This document shows, piece by piece, positions 22,845-29,931 of a DNA stretch of 64,000 bases (its first letter is position 1; every line of letters begins with the position of its first letter). The DNA is taken from NCBI GenBank assembly GCA_014879575.1, contig JACSRU010000090.1, positions 1 to 64,000 on the forward strand, in the 5' to 3' direction. A program made the position numbers and the translations under genes. The stretch comes from Chthoniobacterales bacterium (GTDB taxonomy: Bacteria > Verrucomicrobiota > Verrucomicrobiia > Chthoniobacterales > Terrimicrobiaceae). The notes beneath the pieces were generated by a model. The model saw only the letters and a list, made by a program, of their open reading frames with translations, did no database searches and had not been told where the DNA came from.

Positions 22845-23786
22845 ATGAAAGACATCTACCAACAAATTACCGACAGGATGGTTGAGCAGTTGAAAAAGGG
22901 CAATGTTCCTTGGCAACGCCCTTGGGTTGAAGCCCAGAACATCGTTACCCAGAAACCATACAGAGGGGTGAATACGTTCGTTTTGGCGTGTGAGGAGCGG
23001 GAAAGCCCATTCTGGATGACATACCGGCAGGCAGTGGAGCTGGGGGGCAACGTCAAGAAGGGCGAGAAATCTACCCCCATCATCTACTGGAATTTCAAAG
23101 ACATGAAGGATGACAAGGGGATTGTGATGCTGGACAGCAAAGGCAATCCCAAGCAGATCCCGTTCATCCGGTGGGCGAATGTGTTCAACCTTGAGCAGAC
23201 GGAGAACATCAAGGCCCCGGAACTGGCCAAGGATGGGGATACGCGGCTGCCATTGGAGAAGGCACAGGAGATTCTGGAAAAGGCGCAGGTTTGTGAAATG
23301 AGCCTGAATGCCCAGCTTTCCGGTCCGTGCTACATCCCTTTGCTGGACAAGGTAGAGGTTCCGAGCATCCAGAGGTATCCGAATCCGGCGCTGTTTTACC
23401 ATTCTGTCTTTCACGAGCTGGCACATGCAACCGGACATGCCAGCCGGTTGAACAGGGAGGGCATTACTCTCCCCAGGGGCAAGGAGCGGTATGCCAAGGA
23501 GGAGCTGATTGCCGAATTGTCATCCAGCTTCCTGTGCAATGATGCGGGGATTCTGGGGGAAGTCGAATTCAAGAATTCATCCGCCTACATCTCCAGTTGG
23601 CTCGAAGCCCTTGGGAACGATCCGAAACTTTTGATTGCCGCCAGTTCGTCCGCACAGAAGGCGGCGGAATACGTGAAGGGAGAGAGGGAGATCCAGAAGA
23701 AGTCAACCAGGGAGGAGATATTGGACATGATAGTGGGTTCCAGCTCCACCCAGAACGAGAGGGGGAACGAGCATGAGCGCGAGTAA
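22845..23786 (+). CDS. ardC: ArdC-like antirestriction protein
   Basis: A 313-aa protein with the ArdC two-domain layout. The N-terminal ssDNA-binding part starts D-I-Y-Q-Q-I-T-D-R-M-V-E-Q-L and contains P-W-x-R-P-W and Y-R-G-V-N. The C-terminal metallopeptidase-like part has F-H-E-L-A-H-A-T-G-H near residues 188-198 and a later E-E-L-I-A-E-L. ArdC proteins protect incoming DNA from restriction and that of plasmid pSa is known to travel to the recipient. This one ends G-N-E-H-E-R-E, the tail shared with the relaxase and others. The last 14 bases also encode the start of the next gene. Confidence 0.88.
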   Translation: MKDIYQQITDRMVEQLKKGNVPWQRPWVEAQNIVTQKPYRGVNTFVLACEERESPFWMTYRQAVELGGNVKKGEKSTPIIYWNFKDMKDDKGIVMLDSKGNPKQIPFIRWANVFNLEQTENIKAPELAKDGDTRLPLEKAQEILEKAQVCEMSLNAQLSGPCYIPLLDKVEVPSIQRYPNPALFYHSVFHELAHATGHASRLNREGITLPRGKERYAKEELIAELSSSFLCNDAGILGEVEFKNSSAYISSWLEALGNDPKLLIAASSSAQKAAEYVKGEREIQKKSTREEILDMIVGSSSTQNERGNEHERE

Positions 23787-24144
23787 GGAATCATACCACG
23801 GCATGCTGATTGGTGGTTCCCTTGCGGTGGGCACCCTGATTTCCGCCTGTATCCTGAATGAGAACAAGTGGCATCCGGTGGTTGCCAACATCCTGAATTT
23901 CGGGAACTGGATAGCCGGTTTTGCCAGTTTGCACGGATACTGGGCGGCTCTTTTAACATCATCCGTTTTAGGCGGACTTGTGTTGATGTGTGTGGTTCTC
24001 GGGGTTGCACCCTACTTGGAAGAGAAGGTGGCACTGGCGGGCAAGGAGAGAGCGCGGCGTGCGCTACAGGAGAAGGAGGGCATGACGGTTGAACAGGAGC
24101 GGGATGCCCTCATTGCCCGCTTCGGACAAAGCAAACCCTCATAA
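23773..24144 (+). CDS. membrane protein overlapping ardC (123 aa)
   Basis: A 123-aa protein with two hydrophobic helices (about residues 11-26, and 55-82 with L-T-S-S-V-L-G-G-L-V-L-M-C-V-V-L) and a charged C-terminal coiled coil. The ATG lies inside the last codons of ardC (14-base overlap) with GAGGGGG upstream. It belongs to the unit with ardC and the exported proteins 24149 and 25430, so a mating-channel or envelope role is plausible. No family is recognised. Confidence 0.6.
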   Translation: MSASKESYHGMLIGGSLAVGTLISACILNENKWHPVVANILNFGNWIAGFASLHGYWAALLTSSVLGGLVLMCVVLGVAPYLEEKVALAGKERARRALQEKEGMTVEQERDALIARFGQSKPS

Positions 24145-24148
24145 CGGC

Positions 24149-25426
24149 ATGAAAAAGACTCTCCTCATATTTTTAACTTTGGCCACCCTGAATACCGCGA
24201 GGGCCGATTACTGGACTTACCTGTATCTCTACTACAACGGTTTCCAGATGTTCGACGTTGGCAAGGGAATGCAGCAGCAGTCCGCGAACATGATGCTGGG
24301 GACGATGATGCTGCCGACCGGGCAGGGCATCCTGAACACCGAGATGGACAAGTTGACGGTGAACCAGAAGGAGCTGGATAACCTCGCCGAGGTTTTTGAC
24401 AACATTGGCATCAAGGCCAAATCAGACGGTATGGGCGGCACGGTTGTTGCCTTGGATGAAGCCATCCAGTTGGGGGATGTCACCGACAAGACGCTGGAGA
24501 ATGCATTGAAGCAGGCCCAGGCGCTGGGGCTAGATCCCACCCAATTGCAGACGATGGGAGCGGCTGCCAAGGCAACAGCAAGGGCGCAGGCATTCGATGT
24601 CACTTTGAGGCAATACGAGCAACTGGGGGGCAGGCCCATGTCATTGAACGAACGTTCAGCCCTGAATGCACAGATCCAGAGTTTGGCGGACGAGCAGTTG
24701 AACGAGCAAATCCTGTTGAAGGTGGCTACAGAGTTTGCCGAGGCATCCAAAAACGAGCAGAAACTTGAAGCCGAGCAGATCGGCAGGCGGGTTGTCCAAG
24801 GGGCAGCCTTGAACGGTGAGAATATCAACCCGCAGGGGGATGAGTATTCCAGCTTTGCCCCTGCCAAGAAATTGGAACTGAGCCCTGATTTGTATAAATA
24901 CCAGGCTCTGGGGGGCATCAGGAAATTGATGCAGGTGACAGATCCGGTGACAGGCCAGCCGCTTCAGCAGGTAGATCCGGTGACAGGGCAGCCGGTGGAT
25001 GTATTCACAGGGGAGAAGCAATTTGTCGGGGATGCTCCTCCCAACCCGGAGAACATGGCTCCGGGGCTGTCCAGGGCTGGGGAGATGGCTTTGGACAACG
25101 ACGGCATACCTTGGTTCAACAAGAGCATGGATGGCACCTACCAGAGCGGGACATCCATGACAATCAATGGCAGGCCGGTGGACGGTTCCCAAGTGCCGTT
25201 CATTGTGGCGAACAAGGACGATAGGGCGGGAGGTGTGCGGGTTGGGGACTGGGCACAGGTGACGAATAACAGCACGGGAAAGACAATATGGGCGATTGTC
25301 GCCGATGCAGGCCCCGATCAGGCGCGAGTTGAAGGTTCTCCCGCGCTGTGGGATGGTTTGGGAGTATCCCACGGCCTCAATTCCATAAGCGGCACAGCCA
25401 CCGTAACATTTTACAAAAAACGATAA
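24149..25426 (+). CDS. exported protein with C-terminal GH75-like domain
   Basis: A 425-aa secreted protein. ATG 24149 gives a clean signal peptide (M-K-K-T-L-L-I-F-L-T-L-A-T-L-N-T-A-R-A then D-Y-W). Residues about 40-260 are helical and Gln/Glu-rich. Residues about 318-425 resemble glycoside hydrolase family 75 (chitosanase): V-P-F-I-V-A-N, G-V-R-V-G-D-W-A-Q-V-T-N-N-S-T-G, then A-I-V-A-D-A-G-P and E-G-S-P-A-L. D386 and E395 would be the acid pair. In a conjugation unit this may open the cell wall, the task usually done by VirB1-type lytic transglycosylases. That role is inference. Confidence 0.6.
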   Translation: MKKTLLIFLTLATLNTARADYWTYLYLYYNGFQMFDVGKGMQQQSANMMLGTMMLPTGQGILNTEMDKLTVNQKELDNLAEVFDNIGIKAKSDGMGGTVVALDEAIQLGDVTDKTLENALKQAQALGLDPTQLQTMGAAAKATARAQAFDVTLRQYEQLGGRPMSLNERSALNAQIQSLADEQLNEQILLKVATEFAEASKNEQKLEAEQIGRRVVQGAALNGENINPQGDEYSSFAPAKKLELSPDLYKYQALGGIRKLMQVTDPVTGQPLQQVDPVTGQPVDVFTGEKQFVGDAPPNPENMAPGLSRAGEMALDNDGIPWFNKSMDGTYQSGTSMTINGRPVDGSQVPFIVANKDDRAGGVRVGDWAQVTNNSTGKTIWAIVADAGPDQARVEGSPALWDGLGVSHGLNSISGTATVTFYKKR

Positions 25427-25429
25427 CCT

Positions 25430-25945
25430 ATGAAAAAGACAATACTACTACTATGCATGGTTGCCATAACCGGAAGGGCAGAAATAACGATTGACGGGGA
25501 TACAAAGTCACCAGATGGCCTTTATTCTATTCAAGCTGGCAAGGATGCCGTTACCCTCAATGCTGCCGGTGGAGAAAGCTTGGGGACTGTCATTGACAGG
25601 ACAGCAGACATCCAAGCCACCGTTTCCGCTTTATGGAGCCCAAACAGCCAAGCCGTTGTTACTGTGGAGCAATACGGGAAAACCGCAGATGTCCTTATTA
25701 CCACCATGTATGACAAAAAATGTCAGACTCGCATGGTGAACGATGAAGGCAAGATAGCCGAGTTCTACAAGGCACAGGGCATCTACGACAAAGTTGCAAC
25801 CGAAGTGGTATATGCCCAGAAATGGCTGGATGATTACCGAGTTGTCATTGCCACCACTGCCACCACCCGCGATGGCAAGGTTGTCATTTACCGCTACATG
25901 GCGGGACTGGATGGCAAAACCGGGCCTTGCAAGGTTTGGGAGTGA
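25430..25945 (+). CDS. exported protein of unknown function (171 aa)
   Basis: A 171-aa protein with a short signal peptide (M-K-K-T-I-L-L-L-C-M-V-A-I-T-G-R-A then E-I-T-I-D-G) and a beta-rich mature part with repeated strand-like segments (Y-S-I-Q-A-G-K, A-V-V-T-V-E-Q-Y, R-V-V-I-A-T-T). It starts 4 bases after the GH75-like gene and is probably its partner. The next gene runs convergently. No family is recognised. Confidence 0.6.
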   Translation: MKKTILLLCMVAITGRAEITIDGDTKSPDGLYSIQAGKDAVTLNAAGGESLGTVIDRTADIQATVSALWSPNSQAVVTVEQYGKTADVLITTMYDKKCQTRMVNDEGKIAEFYKAQGIYDKVATEVVYAQKWLDDYRVVIATTATTRDGKVVIYRYMAGLDGKTGPCKVWE

Positions 25946-25987
25946 TACGCAGAATCATCCAATCGAAATCGCAGCTATCCATAGTTT

Positions 25988-26677
25988 TCATTCAGAAACC
26001 AGTTTTCCGACTATTGAACGAATAGGAGCTAGAAAGATTCTATCTGCACTTCCGTAAAAAATAACTGAACCATCGCGGCGAATATCACACGAGCTTGGTT
26101 CTTTTTTATCTTTATCTGAGTCAATAACTTTTACAGAGGCAATTGACTTAGTGACTCCTTTAGCAATGCGGTCAATAAATGGGCGAACATCATTTGCCCC
26201 TGAAACAGTGCATTTCGCTGAAACGCTTTTAGAAAGAGTTATTTCGTTTATTTTTACCGCACTGGCGATGAGGGAATCCTTTTCGGCTTTTAAGGCATCA
26301 AATACTTCAAATGGCTCAATCTGAATCGGATCAATACGAAATGACATCGAAAACGCCACGCTCAATTGTCCTATAAACAAACTAATTCCGCGAGACGGAA
26401 CCACAACTTCCAATTCGGGGGCAACAAGGGATATTTTGAAAGGAATGCGACGGAACTCAATACGTTCATAAATGATTTCCTTACCGTATGGGTCTTCAAC
26501 TGTGTCGCTCAGCTCGACTTTATGAATAAAAGTTCCTTCAAGATAACTCGGCCTTATCTCTTTGACTGAAAATCCAATGCCTTTTTCATCGGAATATTCA
26601 GCAGCAAGGATTCTCGCTCCCGCAGCCTTTAATGCTTTGGAGTCAAGTTTGGGAAGTCGCAACCACTGAACCTTCAT
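25988..26677 (-). CDS. third protein of nuclease-like cassette
   Basis: A 229-aa soluble protein, last in a three-gene minus-strand operon. The ATG overlaps the stop of the 384-aa gene (ATGA). It alternates strands and helices (K-I-S-L-V-A-P-E-L-E-V-V-V-P-S-R; I-A-S-A-V-K-I-N-E-I-T-L-S-K) and has the C-terminal D-K-D-K-K-E segment. AT-rich codons match its two partners and differ from the neighbouring exported genes. No family is recognised. Role inferred only from the operon. Confidence 0.6.
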   Translation of the reverse strand: MKVQWLRLPKLDSKALKAAGARILAAEYSDEKGIGFSVKEIRPSYLEGTFIHKVELSDTVEDPYGKEIIYERIEFRRIPFKISLVAPELEVVVPSRGISLFIGQLSVAFSMSFRIDPIQIEPFEVFDALKAEKDSLIASAVKINEITLSKSVSAKCTVSGANDVRPFIDRIAKGVTKSIASVKVIDSDKDKKEPSSCDIRRDGSVIFYGSADRIFLAPIRSIVGKLVSE

Positions 26678-27828
26678 TTTTTCTCCTCTTCTGGTTGGGA
26701 ATCTGAACCTGTATTGCTATTTTCAAGACTTTCTTCAACCTTGGCATATGCAGAATAAGCCGCTTTTTCGAGTGCCCGTTTGATTTTTGCCATGTCTGGA
26801 GGAACCCCTTTGGGCTTCTTTTTTCCTTTATCCACATTCGGCTTAATTACTCGACGAACTGCAAAATTGAACTCGTTGGCATAGACAGGATCATCGAATG
26901 AGCAGGCGAATTCCGCGATGCGATGGTCGCCGCCTATTTCTTGGGCAGTCCAGACAATACTTCCAATGTAATAGCCGCTATCCTTTAATTGGTCGTAAAA
27001 ATCCGTGGTGTGAACTGCCTTACCGTTCAAGGCTGCCTTGCGCAGCAATCCCTTGATGGCCTCTGATTCGGCAGATTCCTCTTTCGTTTCCTCGCCCCCC
27101 TCTTCCTCATCATCCTCTTCTTCGTCTGGAAGACGATGTTCCATATGAATTTCCTTTACGTCGAGAAGAGTGAATCCTTCAACATTTTGAATAATATCAA
27201 AAAAGAATGCGATACGTGCCGCCGAGTCACGAACATCGTGCAGAGAGATAATCCGTTGAGTGCTTTTATCTTTGTCTTTATATGGGAGTGCGCGAACCAG
27301 TTGACGAACAACCTCACCCGCTCTTTCGATGCCTGAAAATCGAATATCAAGAGAGCCAGGCGTGTTTTCCAACTCGATTGTGAATACGCGTTGAATTCGT
27401 TGTAATGGCGTAGCACTCTTTAGATTCAACTCCACGAATGACACTTCAACATTGTAGGAATTATCTTTGCCGGATATTGGGGTGATTTTGTAGTTTTCTT
27501 TGAATGATGTTCTTGCCTTAAATGTTTCTTCAATGGCGTCCTTGATCTTTTCTGCATCCAATTCGCCAAGAACTTGGCGTGTCTTTTCCTTCGAGATATT
27601 GTCTGCTATATTGAGTTCGGACGAAATCCTTTCGACTGTCGAAAAAGAGAATATCTGTGAACACAGGTAGTTTTGGACATCTTCAATGTCATCATTACTC
27701 GACATCAGGATTCCACGACGGTTCCCAATTTTAAGAAGTTTTGTTTTTGGGATTTCTTTCCCAGCGAATAAATCCCTTAAATCTTTGTCGGTAAGATACT
27801 GCGAGGCTAACTGTATTATCTTTGACAT
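26674..27828 (-). CDS. second protein of nuclease-like cassette
   Basis: A 384-aa protein. Residues about 240-255 are strongly acidic (P-D-E-E-E-D-D-E-E-E-G-G-E-E), separating an N-terminal alpha/beta region from a C-terminal one with a Lys-rich end and acidic tail. No membrane segment and no recognised motif; I looked for Walker and HNH motifs and saw none. It overlaps the upstream nuclease-like gene by one base and the downstream gene by ATGA, so the three products are probably made in fixed ratio as a complex. Confidence 0.6.
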   Translation of the reverse strand: MSKIIQLASQYLTDKDLRDLFAGKEIPKTKLLKIGNRRGILMSSNDDIEDVQNYLCSQIFSFSTVERISSELNIADNISKEKTRQVLGELDAEKIKDAIEETFKARTSFKENYKITPISGKDNSYNVEVSFVELNLKSATPLQRIQRVFTIELENTPGSLDIRFSGIERAGEVVRQLVRALPYKDKDKSTQRIISLHDVRDSAARIAFFFDIIQNVEGFTLLDVKEIHMEHRLPDEEEDDEEEGGEETKEESAESEAIKGLLRKAALNGKAVHTTDFYDQLKDSGYYIGSIVWTAQEIGGDHRIAEFACSFDDPVYANEFNFAVRRVIKPNVDKGKKKPKGVPPDMAKIKRALEKAAYSAYAKVEESLENSNTGSDSQPEEEKK

Positions 27829-28835
27829 TATTTCATTCCTTGGCCGGTTTCTGAAAATGCAGGCGCGGTAGCTGGAACCCTCTTTATTGTTATCTGTGCC
27901 AACTGACGCTCCATAGCAGATTTTGTTGTCTCTTTTTTGTCTATATTATATAAAGGCCAGTATTCCTCCGCATAGATTCTTTTTGCTTTTTCAAATACTG
28001 CTTCCGCATTTTTATGCGGAGATGGCATCCTGATCGTAATAGGAACCTCGCCTACGGCAATCTGGTATTGAAATAGATAATCGAACAGATACTGAAACTC
28101 CTTGTCTGTTTCTCCAGAAATATCGGTATAAACAAGGTAGCCATTGGTCCCGCCTGCTCGCCCATATTCAATTACCTGCCAAGGAGCCAGAAGTGTTTCA
28201 ATAGAAGCAACCTTGCTGCGTGTCTCAAAAAAATGGATCGTGGAAAGCACTGGATACACAAAATGCTTTGGCGGATTTGCCCCCAACAACCCCTTGGGCC
28301 TATATTCCGACTCTATATCCTTTTTGATCGAATATAGGTAACGCACTCGCGCGGGAGAGAGCACATAGAGCCGTTTACCTTTATCCAAATTAAGGCTGCG
28401 CGGATTAAGCTCTTCTAATTCCTTTGAGAAGTCCTTTGTATAATCCCCATCATTATTATATATAAATAAGAGTCCCCGAGTGTGATTCTTGTCGGATTCA
28501 TTGACATATAAAGTTCTGAATTCTTTTGATAACTCGGCGCAACTGATTGTCTCACCGATATTCTTTAGGCAGTCCTCCATATCAAATCCGTCAATCGAGG
28601 CAGCTTTATAACTTTTAAGATCGGAGATAAGGTAAACTACCTCTCCAAAGTGTGGATCGCAGTAACGGAAAACCATATCGCTCGTATGGCCTCCGGCCTG
28701 TTTTTTTGAATGACGCTTTTTCTGTTCGCATGGCCAATTGGAATTTGTGGGGCCAACTCTTTCCCAGCCAAACATCTCGAATATCTCTTGTGCGAGATCT
28801 TCCGCCATTGATTGAATATTTACGGTTTCAGCCAT
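27828..28835 (-). CDS. PD-(D/E)XK-like protein, first in three-gene cassette
   Basis: A 335-aa protein. Near residues 48-80 it has H-T-S-D-M-V-F-R-Y then V-V-Y-L-I-S-D-L-K-S-Y, the D ... D-x-K pattern of PD-(D/E)XK nucleases, after a basic patch K-K-R-H-S-K-K. The remaining 250 residues are not recognised. First gene of an operon of three tightly overlapping genes located at the edge of the conjugative element, next to host-like genes, which is typical of defence cassettes. DNA or RNA cleavage on phage infection is a guess; the nuclease call itself rests on the motif only. Confidence 0.55.
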   Translation of the reverse strand: MAETVNIQSMAEDLAQEIFEMFGWERVGPTNSNWPCEQKKRHSKKQAGGHTSDMVFRYCDPHFGEVVYLISDLKSYKAASIDGFDMEDCLKNIGETISCAELSKEFRTLYVNESDKNHTRGLLFIYNNDGDYTKDFSKELEELNPRSLNLDKGKRLYVLSPARVRYLYSIKKDIESEYRPKGLLGANPPKHFVYPVLSTIHFFETRSKVASIETLLAPWQVIEYGRAGGTNGYLVYTDISGETDKEFQYLFDYLFQYQIAVGEVPITIRMPSPHKNAEAVFEKAKRIYAEEYWPLYNIDKKETTKSAMERQLAQITIKRVPATAPAFSETGQGMK

Positions 28836-28957
28836 TTTGAGAGCATTCGTTGGAACTGGGGTATTCCTCGTTACAGGACATGATCTGGAATACCGTGATA
28901 ATCTGCGGGATTAAAGAAAAAATTGCCAACTCGTCCGCGCTCAATTCCAATTACAAA

Positions 28958-29341
28958 ATGTCTGACAATTTGCTGTTCGCTTGGACGTATAGGGTGGGGA
29001 AGCGGGAATTTCTCGTCGAGATTTTCCGCGATGGAACCTGTCTCTTCTACGACGAGTCCATTCGCCAGTTCCTCTCCCGTGCAGGGAAGACGCCCCAAGC
29101 CTTCCTGATCGAGGAAATCGAGGCCGACGATCCCTCCCCTGCCCGTGCCCGCAAAACTGAATTTGCGATCCGCCTCAAAATTGATTCCGAGCACCTGAAC
29201 CTCATTCGGAACGCTCGCGAGGAGTTTGACGAGAAAGACGATGTTTCCGCCGAGTTGGAAGGCCAGATCAATTCCCGCTTTGGCCCAATTTTCTCATCAG
29301 AGGTGAAGCCATTTTTGGCCATACCGCTGGCAGATTTGTAA
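28958..29341 (+). CDS. hypothetical protein (127 aa)
   Basis: A 127-aa soluble protein from ATG 28958; the frame is open back to 28841 (with TTG 28850), so a longer product is possible, and truncation by the adjacent cassette cannot be excluded. It starts M-S-D-N-L-L-F-A-W-T-Y-R-V-G-K-R-E-F and has an acidic second half (E-E-I-E-A-D-D; E-E-F-D-E-K-D-D). No family is recognised. It is divergent from the nuclease-like cassette. A 26-bp palindrome follows 18 bases after its stop. Confidence 0.5.
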   Translation: MSDNLLFAWTYRVGKREFLVEIFRDGTCLFYDESIRQFLSRAGKTPQAFLIEEIEADDPSPARARKTEFAIRLKIDSEHLNLIRNAREEFDEKDDVSAELEGQINSRFGPIFSSEVKPFLAIPLADL

Positions 29342-29359
29342 TTTCAGGCGTGCCCTTCA

Positions 29360-29385
29360 CCGTTCCGGTAAATTTACCGGAACGG
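29360..29385. repeat. 26-bp perfect palindrome
   Basis: Half-site CCGTTCCGGTAAA is followed directly by its complement. No loop bases are needed, but as RNA it would fold into a strong stem. No T-run on either side, so an operator or a terminator without U-tract are both possible. It separates the accessory region from the envelope genes. Confidence 0.7.
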
Positions 29386-29460
29386 GAACACACAACAATC
29401 ACGACTGTTTGAGCGCGTTTTTCTTGAAGTAGTGCCGAATCCCTTCCAGAATCTCCCGCG

Positions 29461-29931
29461 ATGCAGGAACACCAGCCAATCGATCCAGGAGAAAACCCGA
29501 TCATCTCCCCATTTTCTGATGCAGCGAGTCCTGTTTTGCAGAAGCGGCGGAAGAGCCACCTTGCGCTGTGGGTTTCTTTTGGCGTTATCCTCTGTCTGGT
29601 TCTGGCAGTCGGGGGATTTTTCCTCACCCGATACCTGAACGATCCGCTTCGCACTCTGGAGCCATTCCCGGTGGGGAAATATCTGGAGAGTTACAAGGCA
29701 CTGGCAGGCTCGAAATTCCGAGGCACGCTCCGGGTGGAGAATGACCTTGGCTGGAAAGAGGGTTCGGGCCGACTCATGGTATTCTCGTTCCGGGACAATC
29801 CCCACCCCATCGTGGTGATGATTCCCCCCAGTCTTGCACAGATTTATTTCACCAAGGGCCAAACCTATGAGGGGGAGCTTGAAGTCAAAGAAGGAGGAAT
29901 GATTTATGCGAATTCCATTCGGAAAAACTAG
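29461..29931 (+). CDS. membrane protein of envelope cluster (156 aa)
   Basis: A 156-aa protein with a cytoplasmic start, one transmembrane helix (A-L-W-V-S-F-G-V-I-L-C-L-V-L-A-V-G-G-F-F-L) near residues 35-55 and a beta-rich outer domain. Its end overlaps the next gene by 26 bases. The two genes and the ABC transporter at 31888 follow one another with little space, so they are probably one operon. No family is recognised. Confidence 0.6.
   Translation: MQEHQPIDPGENPIISPFSDAASPVLQKRRKSHLALWVSFGVILCLVLAVGGFFLTRYLNDPLRTLEPFPVGKYLESYKALAGSKFRGTLRVENDLGWKEGSGRLMVFSFRDNPHPIVVMIPPSLAQIYFTKGQTYEGELEVKEGGMIYANSIRKN

Noticed and set aside
24149-24900. Helical middle of the GH75-like protein as a VirB5/TrbJ homologue
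   Set aside because: Only general helical and Gln/Glu-rich composition is shared; no family motif is visible.
1-28835. Mating-pore genes (VirB4, VirB6, VirB8-B10) and an integrase
   Set aside because: No protein has the needed motifs; the only ATPases of the transfer set are the relaxase, the ParA-like protein and the two coupling-type proteins.
28850-28957. TTG start at 28850 for the hypothetical gene
   Set aside because: The added 36 residues begin with a rare start and show no better support; ATG 28958 is preferred, though truncation remains possible.
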